This document shows positions 1-5,620 of a DNA stretch of 5,850 nucleotides, piece by piece. The first letter of the stretch is position 1. Every line of letters begins with the position of its first letter. The notes under the pieces are model-generated. The model was given only the letters and a program-made list of their open reading frames with translations, was not told the origin of the DNA and did no database searches. Position numbers and translations under genes: made by a program. The DNA comes from Schleiferiaceae bacterium (lineage in GTDB: Bacteria > Bacteroidota > Bacteroidia > Flavobacteriales > Schleiferiaceae). The stretch is taken from positions 1 to 5,850 of the forward strand of contig JAOARK010000211.1 of NCBI GenBank assembly GCA_025210575.1, read 5' to 3'.

Positions 1-1704
1 ATGATAAACGGTAAACTCTTCCCAACTGTCACCCATATCGTCTACGAATGAAACATTCGCATTCGTGTCACTTGCATTTACTTTTCTTCTGCGTAAATAA
101 GAAAGCAAGAAAACGGGCTCAATTCCTGAGGATGTTTGCGCCAACATGCTCAATGTTCCAGTAGGGGCAACGGTACTGATAGAAATATTTCTTCGACCAT
201 GCTTCATCATTCGCTCGTATATCTCAGGCATCTCTTTTTCCATCATTTGAATAAACTCGCTCTGAGCTTCAATTTGAGGATCGAATCCTTGAAACTGCCC
301 TCTTTCAATGGCCATATCAATTGAGCTGTTGAATTCAGCCTCACATTTCGTCTTTAAAATATGCTCAATAGTTTGGGTTGCATCATTTCCATCGTAGGCT
401 AAGCCTAAAGCCGCAATGGTATCACCCAGAGCTGTAAATCCAAGCCCAGTTCTTCTTCCACGTTTTCCGTTATCCGCTAATAATTCCCAAGTGCTCTTTT
501 CAACTTGCTTAATAAAATCTGGTTCAGGATCGCTGTCTACTTTATTGAGTATTCTATCTATGGCTTCTAATTCTAGATCTACAAGATCGTCCTGTAATCG
601 CTGTGCCTCGTAGGTGGTGGTATAAAATTTCTTGTAATCGAAATTCGCGTTTTTTGTAAATGGTTCTTTTACAAAGTTGTACAAATTCAAAGCAATTAAT
701 CTACAGCTATCTCCGCCTTGCATGGCAATCTCAGAACATGGATTGGTAGAGGTGTTTTCAAAACCTGGATAAACGGATGATGTTGAATAATGGTGTTGTC
801 TATCCCAAAAGATCAATCCAGGTTCTGCGGTGTTGTGAGCACATGTCACTATGGTATTCCAAAGCTCTTTGGCCTTTATTTCTTTCGTAATCTCTGGTTT
901 TTCTACATTGATAGGCCAACGTTGCATGTAGGTTGTGTTGTCTGCAACAGCCTGCATAAATTCATCGGAAAGGCGCACAGATATATTAGCACCCGTAACT
1001 TTTTTCAAGTCTTGTTTAATCGTTAAAAAATCTTCAGCATCTGGGTGGGCAATGTCTATAGTCAACATTAAAGCTCCTCGTCTACCATTTTGAGCTACTT
1101 CTCTAGTAGTATTACTAAAGCGTTCCATAAAAGAGACGGCACCACTAGTCGTACCTGCAGCATTACTCACTTGCATACCAGCAGGTCTTAAGCTGCTCAA
1201 GTCAATACCCACACCACAACGTCTTTTAAACAGTTGGGTCAATTGTTGATCGGTATACATAATACCACCATAACTATCGTATACTTCTGGTAACACAACA
1301 CAATTACTTAATGAAGCCGTCATAAATGGATTGCCTAAAGCAGCCATTACACTTCCTTGTGGAATTACTGAATTGAATTCTTTGAAAAGTTGATAGATCT
1401 TTTCTTCGGTTAGGGGTTCTCTTTCCTGTCCGTAACTGCTTCTTAGCACTGCACTTCCGTTGAGATGCATGGCATTGCGATATTTTTCTTCGATGCGACC
1501 AAATTCTTTAGCCATTCGCCAATGCATGTCATCTGGTGTGGTTTCAACAAACTGGCCATCTTTGGTTTTCATGGCGTATTTGTTCATCCATGTCGTTGCA
1601 GCCAATTCATCACCTTCAAAATAGGCAAGTGCCTTTTCAAGAACTTCTTCTCGAGTATAGGTATTATACGATTGTTGAACAGTAGTTTTTGACGAACGCT
1701 CCAT
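1..1704 (-). CDS. nrdJ: Adenosylcobalamin-dependent (class II) ribonucleotide reductase, N-terminal 568 residues, partial
   Basis: The enzyme reduces ribonucleotides to deoxyribonucleotides for DNA synthesis, using coenzyme B12 instead of a tyrosyl or glycyl radical to start catalysis. Translating the minus strand from the ATG at 1704 gives 568 codons without a stop, running off the left edge; the C-terminal part is missing. The start is the first ATG after an in-frame TAA at 1719-1717. Visible landmarks are SNCVVLP with redox Cys135, the thiyl-radical motif NPCSE at 321-325 (Cys323, with Asn321 and Glu325), the second redox Cys334 in GGDSCRLIALNL, NGRRGALMLTIDIAHPD from 206, and APTGT at 513-517 followed by TSSGIEP. 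From memory, these cysteines lie one residue from those of Thermotoga maritima NrdJ (134, 322, 333). No N-terminal ATP-cone is evident. The spacing and the single-gene layout at this end favour class II over NrdA. The gene is not functionally related to the adjacent paa genes. Confidence 0.93.
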   Translation of the reverse strand, partial: MERSSKTTVQQSYNTYTREEVLEKALAYFEGDELAATTWMNKYAMKTKDGQFVETTPDDMHWRMAKEFGRIEEKYRNAMHLNGSAVLRSSYGQEREPLTEEKIYQLFKEFNSVIPQGSVMAALGNPFMTASLSNCVVLPEVYDSYGGIMYTDQQLTQLFKRRCGVGIDLSSLRPAGMQVSNAAGTTSGAVSFMERFSNTTREVAQNGRRGALMLTIDIAHPDAEDFLTIKQDLKKVTGANISVRLSDEFMQAVADNTTYMQRWPINVEKPEITKEIKAKELWNTIVTCAHNTAEPGLIFWDRQHHYSTSSVYPGFENTSTNPCSEIAMQGGDSCRLIALNLYNFVKEPFTKNANFDYKKFYTTTYEAQRLQDDLVDLELEAIDRILNKVDSDPEPDFIKQVEKSTWELLADNGKRGRRTGLGFTALGDTIAALGLAYDGNDATQTIEHILKTKCEAEFNSSIDMAIERGQFQGFDPQIEAQSEFIQMMEKEMPEIYERMMKHGRRNISISTVAPTGTLSMLAQTSSGIEPVFLLSYLRRRKVNASDTNANVSFVDDMGDSWEEFTVYH

Positions 1705-1731
1705 GGTCTCAGCGAATTAGACAGTTAAATA

Positions 1732-1755
1732 TTTAGACGATATGAGTAGTCTAAA
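1732..1755. repeat. Inverted repeat in the nrdJ leader, part of a 16-bp-spaced TTAGAC series
   Basis: TTTAGAC at 1732-1738 and GTCTAAA at 1749-1755 form a perfect 7-bp inverted repeat with a 10-base spacer. A further TTAGAC copy lies at 1717-1722, and GTCTA recurs at 1762-1766. The three six-base cores begin at 1717, 1733 and 1749, exactly 16 bp apart. They lie 13-51 bp upstream of the nrdJ ATG, so an operator is possible. The sequence does not match the NrdR box consensus as I know it. Chance is a real alternative in AT-rich DNA. Confidence 0.35.
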
Positions 1756-1785
1756 ATTAACGTCTATCCACTGCATTTAGTAGAT

Positions 1786-1804
1786 ACAGTTTTTAACAAA
1801 CTGT
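1786..1804. repeat. 19-bp hairpin/palindrome between paaD and nrdJ
   Basis: ACAGTTT (1786-1792) and AAACTGT (1798-1804) are perfect 7-bp inverted arms around a 5-base centre. The element lies 37 bp downstream of the paaD stop and about 80 bp upstream of the nrdJ start. Only two of the seven pairs are G-C, and no T-tract follows the stem on the minus strand, so it is a poor intrinsic terminator. It could be an operator or a weak 3'-end stem-loop for paaD. Confidence 0.35.
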
Positions 1805-1840
1805 CTGACTTATAAACTTTTATGATCTAGATTGTAAAAA

Positions 1841-2326
1841 TTAGATACACTTGAAATAATCAAATGGCTCTAGGCAGCTGTTGCATTTATATTGGCTTTT
1901 ACAGGCTGTAGAGCCAAAGGCTGAAATCATTTGCGTGTCTTCAGATTTGCAGTACGGACATCGCGGTTTAGGAGCCTCTGCAAATAATTCTCTTTTATCG
2001 GCCGTTCCTTTTACAGGAGGTGCAATTCCAAACTCTTCCAGTTTTTTTAAGCCGTCTTCAGAAATCCAATCGGTACTCCAGGGAGGGGATAGAGTCGTAG
2101 CCACTTTAACATTGTGCATGTTGTGTTTTTCCAGCTCTTCTTTTATCTGACTTTCTATCAGATCCATGGCCGGGCAGCCTGTATAGGTAGGAGTGATTGT
2201 TACAGTAAGCTCATCTTCATTCCATTGCACATCACGAATAATTCCCATGTCGTTTACAGTTAAAACTGGAATTTCTGGATCTTTTACTTCATCGAGTAAT
2301 GTGTAAATTTCTTCTACCGTTTTCAT
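1841..2326 (-). CDS. paaD: PaaD, phenylacetyl-CoA epoxidase maturation factor (MIP18/DUF59 domain plus zinc-binding tail)
   Basis: PaaD is needed for an active phenylacetyl-CoA epoxidase but is not a stable part of the complex; it is thought to help with Fe-S or iron delivery in the cytoplasm. The 161-residue protein is full length for the family. The N-terminal MIP18-like domain shows DPEIPVLTVNDMGIIRDV at 16-33, PTYTGCP at 46-52 with the conserved Cys51, and LSPPWSTDWIS at 79-89. The C-terminal tail has Cys123-x2-Cys126 and Cys148-x2-Cys151, a probable zinc site, plus Cys142 in GSTACK and Cys160 in the ending EPFDYFKCI. This ending is close to that of the E. coli protein. The ATG is the first after an in-frame TAA 24-30 bases upstream. 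In most genomes paaD directly follows paaC. Here a membrane-protein gene and a terminator separate them, so paaD probably has its own promoter or is read from the upstream barrel gene. Confidence 0.95.
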   Translation of the reverse strand: MKTVEEIYTLLDEVKDPEIPVLTVNDMGIIRDVQWNEDELTVTITPTYTGCPAMDLIESQIKEELEKHNMHNVKVATTLSPPWSTDWISEDGLKKLEEFGIAPPVKGTADKRELFAEAPKPRCPYCKSEDTQMISAFGSTACKSQYKCNSCLEPFDYFKCI

Positions 2327-2417
2327 GCTGTAAAAGTACTTTGGAATTCTTTAGAAAAACATGACGTTTCTTTGGCAATATCCCTTAACAGGTTGGCCCT
2401 TTATCTTATACAAAAAG

Positions 2418-3329
2418 CTATTCTAAATGAAAGCGGTAAATGAACCGAGCTCTAAATATTAACCCATCCGCAAAGTCTGAATTGAGCTGCTGTCGGTCGT
2501 CACCAAAGCGAAAAGCAGATAACCCCCAAGTAACTCGATCCTTGATGTCGTAGATTCGGTAGTTCCGACCAATAGAATACCCCACTTTCAATTGAAAAAT
2601 TGCACTTGGTGTAGCATGAATCTGAAGATAGGTAAACAGTTCATTACTGGCTTTTACGAGGTAATTTTCAGGATTTCCTTGATAGGGTTCATTTAAATTG
2701 TAGCTGCGTACGAAAGCGGCAAAGTTCATCCCCGCTCTCAAGCTTTTGTTAAAGCTGTAATTTGCATCTGCGGCCAAAGGCAAGGTTAAGTTTACTTCCC
2801 ACTTTTTATTTTGACTTTGGTGATAGAAGCCAATTAAAGGCACAAAAAAGGGGCCGAATAAATCAGTGTTGGCATAGATTCCAAATTTCCATTTCCAATT
2901 TTCTTTTTGTTGAAAATTGAGAAGCGCATATGCTCCAATTTGGAAATCGTTAGCATTAAGTGAACCTTTAAAATCTGACGAGAATTTGGGTAAAAGTAGG
3001 TAGCTGCCCGACCATCTTTCTCCATGATTGAGTTTAACTCCGACTTTTAATAAAGTAGTATATACCGAAGTGAGATTAGATTCTTTGGGTGCTACCGTTG
3101 CATTTACAGATTCGGCATACAGCCCAAATAACAGCGCATTATTATTCTTGAGTTCTACAGGGGTAAGAAGATCTACTCCATATTCTTCAACGCGGCTTCC
3201 AGCATAGCTACCTGTGTCATTTTGATTTACCGGTGTATTGGCATAAAAGACTTTGGCCAGATCTACATAATTCTGAGCCATAGAACAAACACCAAATAAG
3301 AGGGTAAAGAGTAGAAGGGCGAAACGCAT
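2418..3329 (-). CDS. Secreted outer-membrane beta-barrel protein, DUF6268-like
   Basis: This 303-residue protein has no known reaction. Residues 1-18 form a Sec signal peptide: Arg2, a hydrophobic stretch 3-14, and a likely signal peptidase I cut after Ser-Met-Ala18, leaving Gln19 as the first mature residue. The rest has no long hydrophobic helix but many alternating aromatic and polar segments typical of outer-membrane strands, such as WSGSYLLLPKF, WKWKFGIYANTDLFGPFFVPLIGFYHQS and the closing LIFRARFIYRFHLE. The recurring pattern (GVDLLTPVELKNNNALLFGLY near the N-terminus, FGDDRQQLNSDFADGLIF near the end) resembles Bacteroidota proteins labelled DUF6268, recalled from memory and not searched. 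It follows the paaC terminator by about 35 bp and precedes paaD by 91 bp on the same strand. A role in uptake of aromatic compounds is possible from position only; nothing in the protein shows it. Confidence 0.8.
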   Translation of the reverse strand: MRFALLLFTLLFGVCSMAQNYVDLAKVFYANTPVNQNDTGSYAGSRVEEYGVDLLTPVELKNNNALLFGLYAESVNATVAPKESNLTSVYTTLLKVGVKLNHGERWSGSYLLLPKFSSDFKGSLNANDFQIGAYALLNFQQKENWKWKFGIYANTDLFGPFFVPLIGFYHQSQNKKWEVNLTLPLAADANYSFNKSLRAGMNFAAFVRSYNLNEPYQGNPENYLVKASNELFTYLQIHATPSAIFQLKVGYSIGRNYRIYDIKDRVTWGLSAFRFGDDRQQLNSDFADGLIFRARFIYRFHLE

Positions 3330-3362
3330 AGTTGATTTGTTTACCCTAAAAATAAGAAGACC

Positions 3363-3393
3363 AAAAAAAAGCCCTTGCGTAAAACAAGGGCTT
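3363..3393 (-). terminator. Rho-independent terminator of the paaABC unit
   Basis: On the minus strand, AAGCCCTTG (3393-3385) pairs perfectly over 9 bp with CAAGGGCTT (3377-3369) around a 7-base loop. An uninterrupted run of eight T residues (3370-3363) follows, two of them within the stem. The stem begins 21 bases after the paaC stop. The plus-strand side has no comparable T-run, so it acts in the paaC direction only. This is the clearest regulatory structure in the window and implies that the downstream barrel gene and paaD are mostly transcribed separately. Confidence 0.9.
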
Positions 3394-3414
3394 AATAATT
3401 GTCATTTGCAAATT

Positions 3415-4227
3415 TTACCACTTAGCGTTAGGATAGGTTTTAGGGTAATACTGCATTTCGGCTAGAATAAAACCGAGATACTGCGTGTGTACTCCCATTT
3501 TTCCTCCTGTTTGCATCCATCCATCTTCTGGTTTTTCTAACGTGGCTATCTCTAAAACCTGGGCAACTTTATCGTGCCACAATGTTTTTATTTCGTCCAT
3601 GTCTGGAGCAATGCCAGCAGCACGCATTAGATCGTCCACTTCATTGGTTTCAAACATTTCACCGGTCCATTCCCAAATGGTATTCAAAGAATCTTGAATC
3701 TTGTTATGGCTTTCTTCAGTTCCATCACCTAAGCGAATAATCCACTCTGCGCTATACTGCGCGTGATAAGCAACTTCCTTAATTGCTTTTGCCGCGATTG
3801 CTGCAATGTCTTGGTCGTTGCATTTTATCAATTCCTCAAGCAAGAAAAAGTGGAATGTATCATATAGAAATTGGCGCGCAATGGTGTCACCCCAATGTCC
3901 ATTCGGACGCTCAAGCATCAAAATGTTTTTAAATTCAAAAACATCTCTGCGATAGGCGTAATAGTCTTCATCTCGCTCTCCACCTTCAATTTCGGCAGCT
4001 AGCTTATAATAGTTACGAGCCAAACCTACTTGGTCTAGGGCAGTGTTAATAATAGCTATATCTTGTTCTAAAACAGGGCCATTGCTACACCATTCGCTAA
4101 GTCTATGTCCTAATACTAAGGCATTATCAGCTAAGCGAAGAATATATTCTAAACGAGCCTCCTCAGTGGTCTTCGTTTGGTTTTCTAATTCTCTTGTGGT
4201 CATCCAACCACCTTTAACTTCTCCCAT
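3415..4227 (-). CDS. paaC: PaaC, structural beta subunit of phenylacetyl-CoA epoxidase
   Basis: PaaC has the ferritin-like helical fold of PaaA and pairs with it in the core of the cytoplasmic epoxidase, but it has lost the diiron site and serves structurally and in docking. The 270-residue product shows family blocks LRLADNALVLGHRLSEWC at 30-47, DQVGLARN at 65-72, ERPNGHWGDTIARQFL at 106-121, KEVAYH at 150-155 and the nearby WIIRLGDGTEESH. The gene starts 9 bp after the paaB stop, supporting one transcript with paaA and paaB. The start is uncertain: an ATG at 4203 (residue 9) is preceded by AAAGGTGG at a short distance, a better Shine-Dalgarno-like sequence than anything before 4227, and family homology begins only near residue 25. 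The longer form is listed; the shorter 262-residue form is equally plausible. Confidence 0.95.
   Translation of the reverse strand: MGEVKGGWMTTRELENQTKTTEEARLEYILRLADNALVLGHRLSEWCSNGPVLEQDIAIINTALDQVGLARNYYKLAAEIEGGERDEDYYAYRRDVFEFKNILMLERPNGHWGDTIARQFLYDTFHFFLLEELIKCNDQDIAAIAAKAIKEVAYHAQYSAEWIIRLGDGTEESHNKIQDSLNTIWEWTGEMFETNEVDDLMRAAGIAPDMDEIKTLWHDKVAQVLEIATLEKPEDGWMQTGGKMGVHTQYLGFILAEMQYYPKTYPNAKW
4201..4215 (-). promoter_or_regulatory. Shine-Dalgarno-like site and alternative paaC start
   Basis: Reading the minus strand, AAAGGTGG is followed by TTGG and then ATG at 4203-4201. This is close to the AAAGGAGG consensus, and strong ribosome sites are uncommon in Bacteroidota, so it may mark the true paaC start eight codons inside the longer frame. 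It would put paaC 33 bp after the paaB stop. It could also be a chance match within coding sequence. Confidence 0.4.
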
Positions 4228-4236
4228 AGTCTTTGG

Positions 4237-4524
4237 TTACATGTGTCCTACTTCGTCCGGAATTTCATAAAAGGTAGGGTGTCTATACACCTTGTCATCG
4301 CTTGGAGTAAAAAGCGGTTCTTTTTCATCTGGGCTGCTAGCCGTCACTTCATCACTTGGTACCACCCAAATACTTACTCCTTCACTGCGTCTGCAATACA
4401 CATCGCGTGCATTTTTAATCGCCATTTCTGCATCAGGAGCGTGCAAGCTACCTACATGTTTGTGGCTCAATCCGTTTTTACTTCTAATAAAAACTTCCCA
4501 GATCTTCCAGTTGTCTTTGTTCAT
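4237..4524 (-). CDS. paaB: PaaB, small bridging subunit of phenylacetyl-CoA epoxidase
   Basis: PaaB is the small cytoplasmic subunit that helps join PaaAC heterodimers into the larger complex and is required for oxygenase activity; it has no catalytic site. The 95-residue product matches the usual length exactly. Conserved blocks are WEVFIRSKNGLSHKHVGSLHA at about 9-29, the NARDxYxRRSEG stretch at 38-49, SIWVV at 51-55, and the closing KVYRHPTFYEIPDEVGHM at 78-95, including the family's typical final His-Met. It starts 19 bp after the paaA stop and ends 9 bp before paaC, which fits co-transcription. Confidence 0.97.
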   Translation of the reverse strand: MNKDNWKIWEVFIRSKNGLSHKHVGSLHAPDAEMAIKNARDVYCRRSEGVSIWVVPSDEVTASSPDEKEPLFTPSDDKVYRHPTFYEIPDEVGHM

Positions 4525-4543
4525 TTAAATGTGCTTTATCGAG

Positions 4544-5497
4544 TTAAGCGGCTGAGTTGGCCTCTTTTCTTTTTCTTTGTTTTTCAGCGTAAGCATTCGC
4601 TGCTTCGCGAACCCATGCTCCTTCTTCATGTGCCTTTACATGATGAGCAATACGTTGTTTGTTACAAGGACCGTTTCCTTTAATTACGTTATAGAACTCA
4701 TCCCAGTTCATTTCACCAAAATCGTAGCTATTACGCTCCTCGTTCCATTTTAGATCGGGGTCAGGAATCGTTAAGCCTATGAATTCTGCTTGCGGAACTG
4801 TCTTGTCAATGAATTCTTGTCGAAGCGTGTCATTCGATTTACGTTTGATCTTCCATTTCATGCTTTGAGCTGAGTTCGGAGAATCATCATCGCTAGGTCC
4901 AAACATCATCAAACTTGGCCACCACCAGCGGTTTAACGCATCTTGCGCCATTGCTTTTTGCTCCTTGGTTCCTCTCGCCATTTTCATGATGATCTCGTAA
5001 CCTTGACGCTGATGGAAAGACTCTTCTTTACAAATCTTTACCATGGCTCTTGAATAGGGCCCGTAAGAAGTTCTGGTCAACATTACTTGATTTTGAATGG
5101 CTGCGCCATCTACTAACCAACCTACAGCACCAATATCAGCCCACGTTAGCGTTGGATAGTTGAAAATAGAAGAGTACTTCGCCTTTCCGGTTTGAAGTTG
5201 CTCTATCATTTCCTGACGATCAATTCCTAATGTTTCGGCAGCAGAGTACAAGTACAGACCGTGTCCGGCTTCGTCTTGAACCTTAGCCAAAAGAATAAGT
5301 TTTGAACGCAATGAAGGAGCTCGCGTAATCCAGTTCCCTTCAGGTTGCATACCGATCACTTCAGAGTGGGCATGCTGAGATATTTGTCTGATTAATGTTT
5401 TGCGGTATTTTTCAGGCATCCAGTCTTTAGGCTCAATTTTATTTTCGCCATCTACATAGTTCTGAAACCTTTCTTCTAAAGACAATTCGCTCGTCAT
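4544..5497 (-). CDS. paaA: PaaA, catalytic diiron subunit of phenylacetyl-CoA epoxidase
   Basis: PaaA carries the diiron centre that inserts one oxygen atom from O2 into the ring of phenylacetyl-CoA, giving the 1,2-epoxide, with electrons from PaaE. The 317-residue protein is normal length. Likely iron ligands are Glu46 (in AHSEVIG), Glu76 and His79 (QDEAGH, an ExxH motif), Asp130 (WLVDGA), and Glu159 and His162 (EESFH, the second ExxH). They fit the E. coli ligand set with a constant shift of four residues, as recalled. Other signatures are NRWWWPSLMMFGPSDDDSP at about 189-207 and the C-terminal GNGPCNKQRIAHHVKAHEEGAWV. The start is fixed by an in-frame TAG at 5503-5501, only one codon before the ATG. 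It leads the paaABC unit and is divergent from paaE. Confidence 0.98.
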   Translation of the reverse strand: MTSELSLEERFQNYVDGENKIEPKDWMPEKYRKTLIRQISQHAHSEVIGMQPEGNWITRAPSLRSKLILLAKVQDEAGHGLYLYSAAETLGIDRQEMIEQLQTGKAKYSSIFNYPTLTWADIGAVGWLVDGAAIQNQVMLTRTSYGPYSRAMVKICKEESFHQRQGYEIIMKMARGTKEQKAMAQDALNRWWWPSLMMFGPSDDDSPNSAQSMKWKIKRKSNDTLRQEFIDKTVPQAEFIGLTIPDPDLKWNEERNSYDFGEMNWDEFYNVIKGNGPCNKQRIAHHVKAHEEGAWVREAANAYAEKQRKRKEANSAA

Positions 5498-5565
5498 ATT
5501 CTAGCGTATTTCAATTTCGTTGCAAGTTTACAAAATTTAACTCCCTATCATTGATTTCTGTCAGG

Positions 5566-5595
5566 TTGTATATGGAAGCAAGTGTACTACATTTG
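5566..5595 (+). promoter_or_regulatory. paaE: Bacteroidota-type promoter of paaE
   Basis: TACATTTG at 5588-5595 is an exact match to the Bacteroidota -7 consensus TAnnTTTG. A TTG at 5566-5568 lies 19 bases upstream, within the usual spacing for the -33 element. Transcription would begin near 5600, giving a leader of about 20 bases before the paaE ATG at 5621. No equally good pair was found on the minus strand for paaA. Confidence 0.6.
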
Positions 5596-5596
5596 C
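5578..5596. promoter_or_regulatory. Candidate operator: imperfect 19-bp palindrome over the paaE promoter
   Basis: GCAAGTGT (5578-5585), a 3-base centre ACT, and ACATTTGC (5589-5596) match as inverted arms at seven of eight positions. The right arm covers the predicted -7 element of paaE, where a repressor would block polymerase. A direct near-copy, GCAAGTTTAC at 5522-5531, matches GCAAGTGTAC (5578-5587) at nine of ten positions and sits about 25 bp upstream of the paaA start. In other bacteria TetR-type PaaR or GntR-type PaaX repressors control paa genes; no such regulator gene is in the window, so the assignment is inference. Confidence 0.45.
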
Positions 5597-5620
5597 AGAC
5601 CTATTAAAATGACGTAGCTC

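Noticed and set aside
136..1692. Several short plus-strand open frames of 60-80 codons
   Set aside because: All are opposite the continuous nrdJ frame, whose motifs are unmistakable; none shows a domain.
1705..1840. Cobalamin riboswitch ahead of nrdJ
   Set aside because: The gap of 136 bp is short for this RNA, no B12-box-like sequence was seen, and such switches usually control B12-independent alternatives rather than the B12-dependent enzyme.
3276..3329. Lipoprotein signal at Cys15 of the barrel protein
   Set aside because: The residues before Cys15 (Phe-Gly-Val) are a poor lipobox, while Ser-Met-Ala18 fits signal peptidase I and the mature part is barrel-like.
3404..3413. Perfect 10-bp palindrome ATTTGCAAAT just after the paaC stop
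   Set aside because: Short and AT-rich, so likely by chance; it resembles the TTTGC part of the candidate operator but sits at a 3' end where an operator makes little sense.
4243..4683. 146-codon plus-strand open frame opposite paaB and the end of paaA
   Set aside because: It lies fully antisense to strongly conserved paaB and paaA, has no recognisable family, and its composition is that of a shadow frame.
5498..5545. Promoter for paaA on the minus strand
   Set aside because: TAAACTTG is one base from the -7 consensus and TAAATTTTG has one base too many, but no TTG lies at the right distance upstream of either.
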